A stretch of DNA of 35,545 bases from Peptococcaceae bacterium (lineage in GTDB: Bacteria > Bacillota > Desulfotomaculia > Desulfotomaculales > Desulfocucumaceae), in the NCBI GenBank assembly GCA_013336365.1, contig JAAXTT010000002.1, positions 1 to 35,545 of the forward strand. The letters run 5' to 3'. Both the position numbers and the translations under genes were made by a program. Position 1 is the first letter of the stretch. Every line of letters begins with the position of its first letter. The notes beneath the pieces are model-generated. The model had not been told where the DNA came from, made no database searches, and saw only the letters and a program-made list of their open reading frames with translations. Below are positions 1-9,032 of this stretch, in pieces.

Positions 1-131
1 AGGTTATTTAAAAAGGTTTCATTCTGCAGCAGCTTCCTTTCCCGCTCATTGTCAATGAAAAGACACTCAATGAGGACCGAAGGGATGCCGGCCTCCGATG
101 TTTTTCTCAGTACATATAGATTGCCAAACTT
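1..131. repeat. Terminal direct repeat (circular contig overlap), left copy
   Basis: These bases recur as the last 131 bases of the window. The copies are identical over 126 bp; positions 4-5 are TT here and CC in the right copy. The overlap lies inside one gene (the amidase) and restores its reading frame when joined. It is best read as assembly overlap of a circular molecule of about 35,414 bp rather than a biological terminal repeat. A true short terminal redundancy cannot be excluded from sequence alone. Confidence 0.9.
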
Positions 132-512
132 CTGCCCTCGGTCATGGATATTGTAATTGTCTAAAAAATCCATAACCTGCTTATGGATCACCTTGCGGTG
201 AACATCTGCTTTACTGTTTTCCTTATAAACAAAGGTTTCAAAACCTTGCCCTTTCCCTGCGTTTATGTGCAGGCTTAAAAAGTAATCTGCCTTAACATCT
301 ATAGCATATTGAGGCGGCTTGTACAGCTCGTCCTGCGCTGTGCTGTTTGGATTGATAGCGCTTGGCTGAAAAATCTCAACCTGTGCTTTGTATCCAGTCA
401 GTTTTTTCTTAATTCTTTGTGCTAGGTCCCAGGTGATAGCTTTTTCCGTAACTCCCATTGCAACGGCTCCAGGATCCTTGCCACCGTGTCCCGGGTCGAT
501 AACTATTAACAT
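1..512 (-). CDS. N-acetylmuramoyl-L-alanine amidase (endolysin), 5' part; continues at the right end of the window
   Basis: Phage endolysin of the Amidase_3 zinc-amidase family, which cuts the amide bond between N-acetylmuramic acid and L-alanine in peptidoglycan. The start ATG at 512 follows AGGGAG. The protein opens with MLIVIDPGHGG, whose His9 is the first zinc ligand. SLHINAG gives the second His, and VLIECLFIDNE carries the catalytic Glu. No signal peptide is visible, so export through the holin is expected. The gene runs off the left edge; through the circular overlap it ends at 35354, for 190 residues in total. No separate cell-wall-binding domain is visible. It lies in the lysis cassette between an XhlA-like protein and a small holin. 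Confidence 0.93.
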   Translation of the reverse strand, partial: MLIVIDPGHGGKDPGAVAMGVTEKAITWDLAQRIKKKLTGYKAQVEIFQPSAINPNSTAQDELYKPPQYAIDVKADYFLSLHINAGKGQGFETFVYKENSKADVHRKVIHKQVMDFLDNYNIHDRGQKFGNLYVLRKTSEAGIPSVLIECLFIDNERERKLLQNETFLNN

Positions 513-524
513 AAAATCATCTCC

Positions 525-806
525 CTACTTTTTAATAACAACACTCAAAAGAGCAACAACGAAACCAATGCCTCCGATTAGGTAGCCCCACATATCTCGG
601 CTACCCTCTCTGTTGCCCTGCTGTTGTCCTTGCAAAGCCTTGATACAGTCGTCAACCTCGTTTATTTTTTCCCTTAAACCGTTGTAATCGCGTATCATTA
701 CCTGAGTTTTGCCGAGTTCTGCACTCAGAGACTCAAACTTTTTACTTAAATCAACCATAAACTCGTACAGCTCTTTATTTGTATACCACTGCTCCATAGC
801 TGACAA
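525..806 (-). CDS. XhlA-like holin-associated membrane protein
   Basis: Small lysis-cassette protein of up to 93 residues. The N-terminal two thirds is charged and helical, with likely coiled coil around residues 15-60. A single membrane segment near the C-terminus (WGYLIGGIGFVVALLSVVI) ends in two lysines. This architecture and its position just upstream of the amidase fit the hemolysin XhlA family (known in Bacillus prophage PBSX), which works with a holin in host lysis. The start is uncertain: TTG at 806 is about 3 bases after GGGAG, while ATG at 797 is about 12 bases away. Family assignment is from architecture and context. Confidence 0.75.
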   Translation of the reverse strand: MSAMEQWYTNKELYEFMVDLSKKFESLSAELGKTQVMIRDYNGLREKINEVDDCIKALQGQQQGNREGSRDMWGYLIGGIGFVVALLSVVIKK

Positions 807-851
807 TTACTCCCACCCCCAGGTTTTATTTTTACGATTATTAAGTTTTGC

Positions 852-894
852 GCCCCAGGAGTGGGGCAATAAAAATACCGCCTATGCTGGCGGT
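852..894 (-). terminator. Terminator-like tandem hairpins after the 75-aa tail gene
   Basis: On the minus strand ACCGCC-AGCATA-GGCGGT (877-894) is followed by ATTTTTATT, a plausible intrinsic terminator that overlaps the stop codon of the preceding gene. Immediately downstream is a second perfect 6-bp hairpin (GCCCCA/TGGGGC, 852-867) without a T-run. The pair would separate the tail-fibre genes from the lysis cassette, perhaps as a partial terminator. Confidence 0.5.
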
Positions 895-1109
895 TCAGGT
901 GGTACTTCTGGAGTTATAAGCATTTCTTCTTTTATGACGTTGTATTCTTCTTCAGATATTTCAGTCCAATCGTTACCGGGCGGATAATCCGCATTTATTT
1001 TTATTAACCTTATATCCGTTTCATTTTGAATTGATTCAGGGATAAATGGATAAGCTTCCCGGTCCTCAATTCCCCCATCAACAACCGGCACATTATAATA
1101 TTTATACAT
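882..1109 (-). CDS. Small hypothetical protein at end of tail-fibre block
   Basis: 75-residue acidic protein, not recognised with certainty. The ATG at 1109 is preceded by AGGAGGATTGAGA, so it is chosen over the TTG two codons upstream. It begins MYKYYNVPVVDGG and ends in a proline-rich tail (TPEVPPEPPA). Small proteins of this kind often close tail-fibre modules of Gram-positive phages, where some are XkdX-like or fibre-assembly proteins. No domain can be assigned. It lies 11 bases downstream of the preceding fibre gene and is followed by a hairpin terminator, so it is probably the last gene of the tail segment. Confidence 0.7.
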   Translation of the reverse strand: MYKYYNVPVVDGGIEDREAYPFIPESIQNETDIRLIKINADYPPGNDWTEISEEEYNVIKEEMLITPEVPPEPPA

Positions 1110-1120
1110 TCTCAATCCTC

Positions 1121-1627
1121 CTATGTGTCTATGCTATACCCGATTCTAATTGTTGCTGTTCCTGCTGTGGTTTTTAATTCAATTTTAAGTGATGCTTTAT
1201 ATTCTAAATTAAGCGACATATATTGAGTGGTTGGAACAGCACCGGCTACAATCTCTTTTGTAGCATCAGCAAAAAGAGGAAAAAATGCTATTGGATAATA
1301 ATAAGCCGAGCTTGTACCGGCTCCTAATGTATAATCGCAAAGCACATTCCCATCAACTGTTATTTTTAAGCCAGGAGTAGAGTTAGTAGAAAGAGTGACT
1401 ACGAAAAAATCAAGCTTGCCGGATCCTGCCACGTCAAGTGCAGTAGCATAAGATGTTGATGTTGTCCCAAAACTGGTCTTTAAATATCCTTTTTTCTTTA
1501 TTGCTGCAACTGCTGTTTTTATATATCCAAGCTTGGCGTGAGCGCTGCCCGTTGCACTGTCCACATCTGTTCTCAAGCCAATCTGCCTTCTCACAAATGA
1601 ATAAATCATTTCAAGTGCTCCAAACAT
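1121..1627 (-). CDS. Tail-associated hypothetical protein (possible fibre or adhesin)
   Basis: 168 residues. A short helical N-terminus (about 1-45) is followed by a Ser/Thr/Gly-rich, beta-strand-like domain with alternating hydrophobics (residues 60-168, ending IRIGYSIDT). This is typical of phage tail appendage or jelly-roll folds, but I cannot name a family. The ATG at 1627 follows GGGGTGGTGACATAG, overlapping the end of the upstream gene; an internal ATG at 1609 behind GGAG is an alternative. It lies in a run of four such proteins between the hub gene and the lysis genes, which suggests a role in host recognition. Confidence 0.7.
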   Translation of the reverse strand: MFGALEMIYSFVRRQIGLRTDVDSATGSAHAKLGYIKTAVAAIKKKGYLKTSFGTTSTSYATALDVAGSGKLDFFVVTLSTNSTPGLKITVDGNVLCDYTLGAGTSSAYYYPIAFFPLFADATKEIVAGAVPTTQYMSLNLEYKASLKIELKTTAGTATIRIGYSIDT

Positions 1628-2377
1628 CTATGTCACCACCCCTGCTTTTAAATACTCGCCATTCCATGTGTATGTTTGGATGTTTCTTATTCCACTTGCC
1701 CAATCAACCACACCATAAATGTCCTTGGCCGGCAGGAAGCGATAGACTTTGGACACTGTTTCGCTTGAATATTCAACTGTTGTGTATCCGTATGTCCCAT
1801 AAATTCCATGTTTCAACTCTCCGACCTCGCCGGAGTATATCTTTAAATGCAGTGCGTTCTGTCCGGTTGTCCAGTTCCCAGTGTTACCGGCTCTGCGATA
1901 AACCGGATAACTGGCATCGACCGATGCCTCGCCAATCCAATCGAGTTTATTAATGGCATCTCCTGCGTTTTTAACAACGATCCAGTATTGGTTACCGGAA
2001 ACCAAGCCGGTCAGATTTATTGGGATTGACCAGTATGTTGCTGTTGTGGGAATAAACTCCTTTGGTACAACAACTTCCTTGAGCAAAGTACCATCATCAG
2101 AGGATGTTAAACCACTTCTAATCTGTACAGTAATGTCGGCACCGACACCATCAGAATCCAATTCCAACTCAATCCTGCTTAACTCAGTAACACCGGTCAG
2201 AGTAAATCTAGCTGCATAACTGTAGTCTGCGATGCTGTTTTCTGACACACCGGCACCGATCTTTGAATCAACCGCCGTGCCATCGTATATAAGATAAAAG
2301 TCTTGCATTGCTAAAAGGCTGTTTAATGTAAGTTCATCTAGCACAGTAACATTATTCTTAAATGCATTTAATGACAA
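1628..2377 (-). CDS. Tail appendage protein with jelly-roll (choice-of-anchor-like) domain
   Basis: 249 residues. Residues about 45-185 read as a beta-sandwich: runs such as YAARFTLTGVTELSRIELELD and TATYWSIPINLTGLVSGNQYWIVVKNAG resemble the choice-of-anchor R or carbohydrate-binding jelly-roll domains found in secreted and phage surface proteins. The C-terminal part (YTTVEYSSETVSKVYRFLPAKDIYGVVDWASGI) seems to be a separate small module. Probable role is receptor or polysaccharide binding at the tail tip, inferred from fold and neighbours. It directly abuts the next fibre gene. Confidence 0.7.
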   Translation of the reverse strand: MSLNAFKNNVTVLDELTLNSLLAMQDFYLIYDGTAVDSKIGAGVSENSIADYSYAARFTLTGVTELSRIELELDSDGVGADITVQIRSGLTSSDDGTLLKEVVVPKEFIPTTATYWSIPINLTGLVSGNQYWIVVKNAGDAINKLDWIGEASVDASYPVYRRAGNTGNWTTGQNALHLKIYSGEVGELKHGIYGTYGYTTVEYSSETVSKVYRFLPAKDIYGVVDWASGIRNIQTYTWNGEYLKAGVVT

Positions 2378-2391
2378 GTTTCCACCCCTTT

Positions 2392-2838
2392 CTAGCTTGC
2401 CGAAATTGTCAACCTAATCTCTATCGTCAGTGTTTGGTTTGATGCTTTGGTAATTCCTCCGGTTGGGACTATTCGATTAAATAAGACACCGGAATTGGCA
2501 ACAGAAGTTCCCTCTACAAACAAGCCAAACTCTGTCCATGTTTGGTTGATTTCGCTTGCTAAGAAATAAGTTCTTATTCGCAATTCGCTTCCTTGCCTTG
2601 TTTTTGAAGAAACTATTTTTCTTGATCCTTCGGTTTCTAGCTTGGTGTTATTGGCAACCGGTGCAGTTGTACCAGTTCCCAATGCTAAGTATGTCGCAAA
2701 GCTGCTCGTTCTCTCGCCAATAAAAAGAGAGGCCAAAAAATCAAGACCTCCCTGTACAATTAGATTCTTATGGATTATTTCTGTGCCATCGCCATATATA
2801 AAATGCCAATCGGCAGAGAGCCTTAATTTTTCATTCAT
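2392..2838 (-). CDS. Phage tail-fibre-like structural protein
   Basis: 148 residues with ATG behind AAGGAGGGCAACTA. The segment YLALGTGTTAPVANNTKLE is a pattern common in small phage tail-fibre and structural proteins: a Gly/Thr turn followed by regularly spaced beta strands, with TWTEFGLFVEG in the second half. The protein ends in a beta strand (TLTIEIRLTISAS). It sits 12 bases downstream of the larger baseplate protein. Exact fold and partner are unknown. Confidence 0.72.
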   Translation of the reverse strand: MNEKLRLSADWHFIYGDGTEIIHKNLIVQGGLDFLASLFIGERTSSFATYLALGTGTTAPVANNTKLETEGSRKIVSSKTRQGSELRIRTYFLASEINQTWTEFGLFVEGTSVANSGVLFNRIVPTGGITKASNQTLTIEIRLTISAS

Positions 2839-2850
2839 TAGTTGCCCTCC

Positions 2851-4194
2851 TTATGGATGTTTATATCCTTGAGCATTGACATAGACATTGGCAGCATTAG
2901 TCACACAGGCCACATACATTATCGCATTCGCAGACCCCTTTAATGCTGTCTGAAAATTATAGATCTGTGGCGATGGCATACTGGCAGGAAGATATCCCTT
3001 CCATATAACTGTAGAACCATCTTTGATCTGAACCTCTGTTGCAACGGCATTTGTGTTGTGCAGCTGCAAGTCTGTTAAGTAATTTCGGATCCCAGTGCCT
3101 GCTGCAGCAAATAATTGCGTATCAGTAGTTCCGGTAATCACCGCCGGAGTGACAGATTGCATATTTTCCGGTATTGAATTTAATTGAACAATCTGAATGC
3201 CTTTTACAGTTGTGATAATGTCTGCTGTGTCACCGGTTGCCACAGAAGTATAATCTGCAGTAACCGCACGACCTGCTACCCTTACAGGAGCACTTGCGAT
3301 AACTGAATCATGGTTGTTTTGTCCTTGAATCGGAATAGCGGCGGTGTTTGTCACGTTAACAGGCATTCCCATTCCACTAACCTGTGCCCCCCTGGAAGCA
3401 GTTATTTCAGTAGTAAGCTCAATAAAATCAACCATATTTACAAACTGAAACTTCCATGTTGTTGTTGATGCCGGAGCCACAGCTAAGTTCTTAAACCTAA
3501 GCTGAATTTTATAAAGAGCATTTGCATCCGGGATTGATTGGTGCCTTACATAGCTACTTGAACGACCCGAAGTGCTATCAATCGCTCTTGCGTGGAACCA
3601 GGCTTCATCCGGGAAGATCTCAATCTCCTCACATGAGTACGATACAGTTGTTGGTATTGTAGATGCAGCAGATAGTAGCTCAGTTAAGCCACTATTCTGG
3701 ACTAGATACTTTGCTTGAGTAGCTGTAGCACCATCATACTTCCATCCTGCTCGATGTTTTCCATCTGGCAAAAGAGTTACCGGGTCAACACTTATCATCT
3801 CTACATAAAATTCTTGGTTTGTAATTCTCTGAGACAACAGGCTTGCAAACATCAAACGGTAAGAAACAGTAAAAACTTCTTTACTCCTAATAATTGTTTC
3901 TTGGTTTATATCGGTGCCTGTTATAAGCGACAACTCACCTGGTGTCGCTACTGTGATTGATTGATTAGTGCCTGTTTGGACAATATCCCATTTCGCTGCA
4001 TCAAGTGTAGAAGGGCCTGCAAATGTGTCTCTCCATTTTTTCTGCATCGAAGTCACAAGAGAATCCTGCGCAAATCTGCCATTATCAAGCTCAGTTACTG
4101 TCAGAGGTGCAAAGTTATCATTCTCAGGGTCAAATCCCTGTGTAATCGGGACATTTCCCAAATCCCTTAAAATATTTTTAGTGTTATAAGCCAT
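2851..4194 (-). CDS. Large tail-tip or baseplate protein, putative receptor-binding
   Basis: 447 residues; ATG behind AAGGAGGTTTGAA. The N-terminal 60 residues (MAYNTKNILRDLGNVPITQGF) look like an attachment or linker region. Residues about 65-260 are beta-rich with many aromatics (WKYDGATATQAKYLVQNSG, WFHARAID), suggesting a concanavalin-like or carbohydrate-binding sandwich. The C-terminal 150 residues (TTDTQLFAAAGTGIRNYLTDLQLHNT...) form another beta domain. Position directly after the hub and size make it a good candidate for the main baseplate or receptor-binding protein, but no signature motif proves this. Confidence 0.65.
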   Translation of the reverse strand: MAYNTKNILRDLGNVPITQGFDPENDNFAPLTVTELDNGRFAQDSLVTSMQKKWRDTFAGPSTLDAAKWDIVQTGTNQSITVATPGELSLITGTDINQETIIRSKEVFTVSYRLMFASLLSQRITNQEFYVEMISVDPVTLLPDGKHRAGWKYDGATATQAKYLVQNSGLTELLSAASTIPTTVSYSCEEIEIFPDEAWFHARAIDSTSGRSSSYVRHQSIPDANALYKIQLRFKNLAVAPASTTTWKFQFVNMVDFIELTTEITASRGAQVSGMGMPVNVTNTAAIPIQGQNNHDSVIASAPVRVAGRAVTADYTSVATGDTADIITTVKGIQIVQLNSIPENMQSVTPAVITGTTDTQLFAAAGTGIRNYLTDLQLHNTNAVATEVQIKDGSTVIWKGYLPASMPSPQIYNFQTALKGSANAIMYVACVTNAANVYVNAQGYKHP

Positions 4195-4205
4195 TTCAAA
4201 CCTCC

Positions 4206-5729
4206 TTATACATCAGCTGAACAAACAACAAATCCACACACTGGTCTTGTTTCAGTCAAATCAACTATCATTGAATTTCCAATAAAATACACCTCGTCAC
4301 TTGTACCCAAAGCACCACCATTTTCAGCGCGTCTTTGGCCAACTCTCCAGCCAATTGGGGTACGATTAACGTGATCGTGGGTATCACTAAGAGCTGCAAC
4401 TTCTATGGAGTTTTTAAATGTGCGTATCTGCTCGGTGTTATTTAGCTTCTTCTTTTGCTGTGCAGATACTATAGCTTTCAAGTAATCAGCAATTCCCAGC
4501 AGGCGGCCGCCATATTCGATTTTATACGTCAAAATATCCCGCGACGCCGTGGTGATTGTCACTTTCTGAATTAAAAATGTCCCTGTCACTCCCCGGTCTG
4601 GAAGGTTAATGGTAATTAGCTGCCCTGGTGACCAACCGTCAATCTCGGTTGAGAAGTCACCCTTTACAGCGGGATTAGCATAGTTCCGGAGATCGGCGTT
4701 GGCGGCAGCTTCGGCAGCCTCGATTGTAGTCAAGCTGTCATCAACAATAACATGCTGATATATACCGTCTCCGCCTTGAACAGCCGCGATGGCTGCCTGT
4801 GAATCAGAATCATCAACTATTGTAATAACGTCCATATCTTGTTTTGCATTAAATGATATTGTAGCCCCGTCTGCAGGTGTTGCAGTACCGGCTGATGCCT
4901 TGATGTATCCCTCTTGAGGGTTTAATAAATAGTCCTTCGTGCTTTCATCATCGACATTTTCGATACCAACGGTTTTTGCAATTCCGCCAACACCTATTTT
5001 CCCGCTTTCCCCACCATAAGTGATTTCGTGCGGCTTAAATGGCAACGTCCATATCCTGGCCACCCCATCAGCCTTCCATTCTACTGACAGAAAGCCACTT
5101 AGCATGGTGCCGCCCTTAACCTTGACCTGGTTCCTAAGTCCTTGCATGTCAATGCTATGTTTGCCAAAGCGAAATTTGCCGCCCGGCTGCAAAGCCATCG
5201 GTGCAGGACTTGCCAACTCCTCAGCACTAAAAAACTGCAGATCCTTATAATAGTCAGGCATCCAGTGCCAACCAATATATTCGCAAAGCTGCTTAAAGCA
5301 CTCAGACGGCCTTATGTCGTTAAAAACCATATACTCTACCACTGGCGCGCCGGTACGAACTCCACTTGCTGTAAATCCTGGACAATACTTGTTTGCAACA
5401 TCTATAAAAATGTTGTCGGCAGCTTGCCCCTCGTATGTTTCAACCACCAACTTACGATCCAGCAGGGCGGTATAATCATCACAATCAATTTTCCATACCT
5501 TTGTGGATTTGTTATCAAAAGTCCAAGCTAGCTCAACCTTGACGATTATCCCCCCGAATAGCCTAGTGCCGTCCTGCTCAACTATAACCTCTTCGCCCTC
5601 AGATGGAGAGACTCCAGAAACATCAAAGGTACAAGTATCTACTAGATAAGTCAAAGCACGCTGAATATTCAACGTGCTTTGTACTAGATCCGCAATGCGT
5701 TCTATACCCGCTATTTTTAAGCTTCGCAT
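4206..5729 (-). CDS. Tail hub / baseplate protein (phage tail protein)
   Basis: 507 residues, with ATG one base downstream of the tape-measure ORF. The first about 200 residues (CTFDVSGVSPSEGEEVIVEQDGTR, then DDYTALLDRKLVVETYEGQAADNIFIDVANKYC) match the layout of hub proteins related to T4 gp27 and tail-associated lysin N-termini: a beta-barrel, then a domain with the conserved pattern of a cleft helix. PSECFKQLCEYIGWHWMPDYYKDLQFF is typical. No peptidase motif is seen, so it is likely structural. There is no recognisable distal tail (Dit) gene between it and the tape measure. Confidence 0.8.
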   Translation of the reverse strand: MRSLKIAGIERIADLVQSTLNIQRALTYLVDTCTFDVSGVSPSEGEEVIVEQDGTRLFGGIIVKVELAWTFDNKSTKVWKIDCDDYTALLDRKLVVETYEGQAADNIFIDVANKYCPGFTASGVRTGAPVVEYMVFNDIRPSECFKQLCEYIGWHWMPDYYKDLQFFSAEELASPAPMALQPGGKFRFGKHSIDMQGLRNQVKVKGGTMLSGFLSVEWKADGVARIWTLPFKPHEITYGGESGKIGVGGIAKTVGIENVDDESTKDYLLNPQEGYIKASAGTATPADGATISFNAKQDMDVITIVDDSDSQAAIAAVQGGDGIYQHVIVDDSLTTIEAAEAAANADLRNYANPAVKGDFSTEIDGWSPGQLITINLPDRGVTGTFLIQKVTITTASRDILTYKIEYGGRLLGIADYLKAIVSAQQKKKLNNTEQIRTFKNSIEVAALSDTHDHVNRTPIGWRVGQRRAENGGALGTSDEVYFIGNSMIVDLTETRPVCGFVVCSADV

Positions 5730-8700
5730 TTAAAGTGACACCCCTAACCTGTGTAGAGTGCGAATTAAATCCTCTCCGTCCTGGACAGTGATATTTATCT
5801 TGTTGCCGCCATAGCTATAACTATTGGTGACTCCGGTTCCCTTAATTGGATTCATTGTTGAGATATTTGCTAGTCCGTTCATTACACCTTCTAGCTTTGG
5901 TAGGCTACTGGTTATTCCGTTTGCCAATGAACCTACCAAAGCTGGCCCCCATTCCATGATCTTGCTAAGTGGCCCTTGCTTGGCCGGTGAGTGAGGCATA
6001 TAACTATCTACTAAGGCTGCCATCTCTTCAAGAGCAGTCTGCAATTCGTTCTTTTTGCTTTGAATGCCGGCTATAAAACCAGTCATAAGGCTGACGCCAT
6101 AAGTGACACTAGCCTTATCTATTTCCTTGAATTTGCTCTCGATGGTGGTTAGCTCGGTCATGGCGTTCTTGCGAATCTCAGCGTTCTTAGTTTTCCAATC
6201 AGCCCGGTATTGCTCAAGTTGCTGGGATGCAGCTGCCCTGATTTCAACTAATTTTTGCTCCATTTCAATCTTCTGTTGGGCCAGCTCAGAAGTTGCTTCA
6301 TTCCTAGCATCTTGGTTCTTTTGCTTCCACAAGGCAACATATTGAGTCAGTTGGTCCCCTGTTAAAGTGTTTAGGGCCGCTATTTCAGGTCCTGCCTTTG
6401 GCCCCATCTGCTTTAACTCTTCAACCAAACCCTCGTCTACTCCCTTGGCAGACAGGGCTTTTATATTTTCCTGCCAATCCTCAAAGGCTGTTACCTGCCC
6501 CTTAAGATTGTTAAGCAACTGCTCACCAGAAATATCTTTTCTGGTCACTTGATCAAATAATCCGGCAAAACCGCTTAAGGCATTTGCCCTAGAATTCAAG
6601 GCTTTCTGGTACTCATCTGTAACCTGCCGCTCTTTGGCTATTTCCTGTGCCTGAGCTTCTGCCACCTTATTATCATAATCATCTCGGGCAGCTTTCAGGT
6701 CCGCATAATAGGTTGTTATTACTTTCTTAGCATCGTTTAAAATTCCTTGGTAGTCCTGTATGGCTTTCTGCTGACTTTTTAGAGAGTCAATCTGCTCCTT
6801 AGTTGCATCGACCTGGGCTTTTGTTTCAAACTCGTCTAATTTGGTGCGGGCCTCTACCGCTTTTCGCTTTGCCTCTGTGAGCTTGTCCTGTGCAGCTCCT
6901 TGCTTAATAAGTTGCTGCACAGTGGAGTCGGCTGTATTTATCGCCTGTACCAGGGATTCCCTCTCTACCTCTGCCTGCTCTTTGGCCTGCTGTTTTTGGA
7001 TCTCTACAAGCCTTGCAGATTCCCCTTGAAGTTTTAACTGCATAGCAGTTATCTGACCATCAATGGAGGTTAAAACAGAGTCGGTTCCGTCACTAATGCC
7101 TTCCGCCAATCCTAAGCTTATGTTCTTGCCGACTTCAGCCATTACCCTGGACGGAGACTGTATTCCAAAAGCCTCTTTAAACCCTTTTACAACCCCGCTT
7201 GCAAATCCCTTTACCTGTTTATAAATCCAGTTAACCATCGATGCTATTCCATTCCATAACCCTTTTACCAAATTAATGCCTATATCAAGCATATTTCCAG
7301 GCAGTTCCGCAAAGAAAGTAACAATCTTTCTCACTATTCCAGGCACCTCAGTTACTGCCCAAGAGACTAACATAGTCCCCCAGCTAATCAGCTTATTAAA
7401 GGCGCCCACTAACCAAGTCCAAATTTTGCCCGGTAATTCAGCAAAGAAAGTAATGATATTTGATATGATTTTGGGAACATTAGTTATTGCCCACTGTACC
7501 GCATCAACCCCCCATTTTGCTATGGTTCCCAAGGCTAACCCCAGAGAATTGCCCAGTTTTCCAGGCAATTCCTTGAAAAAAGATACAATCTTTTCCGGTA
7601 AACTTTTAAACCAGGTTAATGCGGTATTAATAGCCGCTGGAATGGTTACTGTGAAAAAATTTCCTATTGCTCCCCAAACCTCTGCAGCCTTGGCCTTTAT
7701 TAAGTCCCAGTTTTTATATATTTCATACCCGGCGAATACCAACACCCCGATAGCGGCTACCACTGCTAAAACAGGTAAACACAAGGCTCCCATGGAAATG
7801 CCCAGGCTTCCTGCAATCGGTGCCATAAAAGCCATTACTGTTGTTGCAATGGACATGCCTCCTACCAGGGTGCCTAGAACAGCAACCATCGATAAAACAG
7901 CAGCTGTGAAAGCTGGGTTCTTCTTAACAAAATCAGCAATCGGTACAACAATGCTTGCGATTGACTTTGCTAAATCTGCTAATATTGGTAGTAACGCCGA
8001 CCCGATGGCAGTTTTAGCAGAATTCATTTGATTTTCCATCCGCTTCATTTGACCGCTATAGGTGCCAAGTTGAGCCTGAGCGGATCCACTGAAACGATCA
8101 TTTAATCGTTTTTGTACTATATCCATCCTGAGGGCTGCATTTTCAGAAGCGCCGTACTGCTTAACCTCTTCCTTGGTTAGTATTCCCAGAGCCACCAGTG
8201 CCTTAGTTTTGCCGTTATACGCGTCTGCCAGCATATTAGCCGCTTCAGACAGAGCCACGTTCTTACCAGCTGCAATGTCAGCAAGCAGTCCTTCTTGTTT
8301 TAGGGCTTCACCCACACTTATACCTTTTTCCAGCAGGGTCTGCAGGGCTTCTCTTGCTTCACCGCCACTAAAGGTAGACATCTTTGTAATAGCACCAGTA
8401 AATTCTTTAACGTCTTTACTGGCTTTAGCTGCTGATTCACCCTGGTTTTCAAGCAACTTAGTTAGCCGTTCTGTGCTTGCCTGCGCTTTGCCAGCTGATC
8501 CTACTGCGCTTGACAGATATGCTCCAGCAGCTACCCCTACAGCCCCAAATGCAGTCTTTAAGCTTCCAAGGTTTATGCCTGTTTTTTCAGAAGCTTTAGC
8601 AAATAATCCTTGCTTTACCGCTCCTTCGCTAAGCAGTTGATTGGCTTTGATTAACTCTTGGTTGGTCTTGTTTAACTCGGTATCCATATTGGCAAGTGCG

Positions 8701-9020
8701 GTTTTAGCACCATTAAGCTTGATCTGCAGGTCCTGTGTTGCTTTGGCATCTAGTCCCTTTTTCTCAGCTGATGCCTGGAAAGCTTTATCAAGAGCCTCAA
8801 CCTTTTGTTTTTGAAGCTCAATCTGCTTGGTCAGGCTATCTGATTTTAATTTAAGCTGGTCTGTACTATTTCCAAAGCCGCCAAGTTGCGCAGACGCGGC
8901 TTTGAATTCACTTTGTACAACTTTTAATTCTCTGTTAATACTGGAAATTCCGTTCTGGAATCCAGTTGAATCCATGCTAACCTTTACCGAAAGATTGCCT
9001 ACCTCTTCGTTTGCCATCAT
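5730..9020 (-). CDS. Tape measure protein
   Basis: About 1,096 residues. It sets tail length during assembly and is probably ejected into the host envelope. The N-terminal 140 residues are a long coiled coil (INRELKVVQSEFKAASAQLGG). A PhageMin_Tail-like helical region follows, then hydrophobic segments around residues 370-430 (TAAVLSMVAVLGTLVGGMS; LPVLAVVAAIGVLVFAGYEIY). Three tandem repeats built on TFFAELPGK-type motifs follow (DNA about 7,300-7,580), then SPSRVMAEVG and a long coiled coil. At about 1.5 angstrom per residue, a tail near 165 nm would be predicted. The start lies at adjacent ATG codons (9020/9017) behind CAGGTGAGA. It follows the frameshifted chaperones as usual. Confidence 0.95.
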   Translation of the reverse strand: MMANEEVGNLSVKVSMDSTGFQNGISSINRELKVVQSEFKAASAQLGGFGNSTDQLKLKSDSLTKQIELQKQKVEALDKAFQASAEKKGLDAKATQDLQIKLNGAKTALANMDTELNKTNQELIKANQLLSEGAVKQGLFAKASEKTGINLGSLKTAFGAVGVAAGAYLSSAVGSAGKAQASTERLTKLLENQGESAAKASKDVKEFTGAITKMSTFSGGEAREALQTLLEKGISVGEALKQEGLLADIAAGKNVALSEAANMLADAYNGKTKALVALGILTKEEVKQYGASENAALRMDIVQKRLNDRFSGSAQAQLGTYSGQMKRMENQMNSAKTAIGSALLPILADLAKSIASIVVPIADFVKKNPAFTAAVLSMVAVLGTLVGGMSIATTVMAFMAPIAGSLGISMGALCLPVLAVVAAIGVLVFAGYEIYKNWDLIKAKAAEVWGAIGNFFTVTIPAAINTALTWFKSLPEKIVSFFKELPGKLGNSLGLALGTIAKWGVDAVQWAITNVPKIISNIITFFAELPGKIWTWLVGAFNKLISWGTMLVSWAVTEVPGIVRKIVTFFAELPGNMLDIGINLVKGLWNGIASMVNWIYKQVKGFASGVVKGFKEAFGIQSPSRVMAEVGKNISLGLAEGISDGTDSVLTSIDGQITAMQLKLQGESARLVEIQKQQAKEQAEVERESLVQAINTADSTVQQLIKQGAAQDKLTEAKRKAVEARTKLDEFETKAQVDATKEQIDSLKSQQKAIQDYQGILNDAKKVITTYYADLKAARDDYDNKVAEAQAQEIAKERQVTDEYQKALNSRANALSGFAGLFDQVTRKDISGEQLLNNLKGQVTAFEDWQENIKALSAKGVDEGLVEELKQMGPKAGPEIAALNTLTGDQLTQYVALWKQKNQDARNEATSELAQQKIEMEQKLVEIRAAASQQLEQYRADWKTKNAEIRKNAMTELTTIESKFKEIDKASVTYGVSLMTGFIAGIQSKKNELQTALEEMAALVDSYMPHSPAKQGPLSKIMEWGPALVGSLANGITSSLPKLEGVMNGLANISTMNPIKGTGVTNSYSYGGNKINITVQDGEDLIRTLHRLGVSL

Positions 9021-9032
9021 TCTCACCTGCCT

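Noticed and set aside
852-867. GCCCCA/TGGGGC hairpin as a stand-alone terminator
   Set aside because: No T-run on either side; only the neighbouring ACCGCC/GGCGGT hairpin has one.
7276-8031. Long 251-codon plus-strand frame opposite the tape measure gene
   Set aside because: It is the antisense of the well-supported tape measure repeats and has no ribosome binding site.
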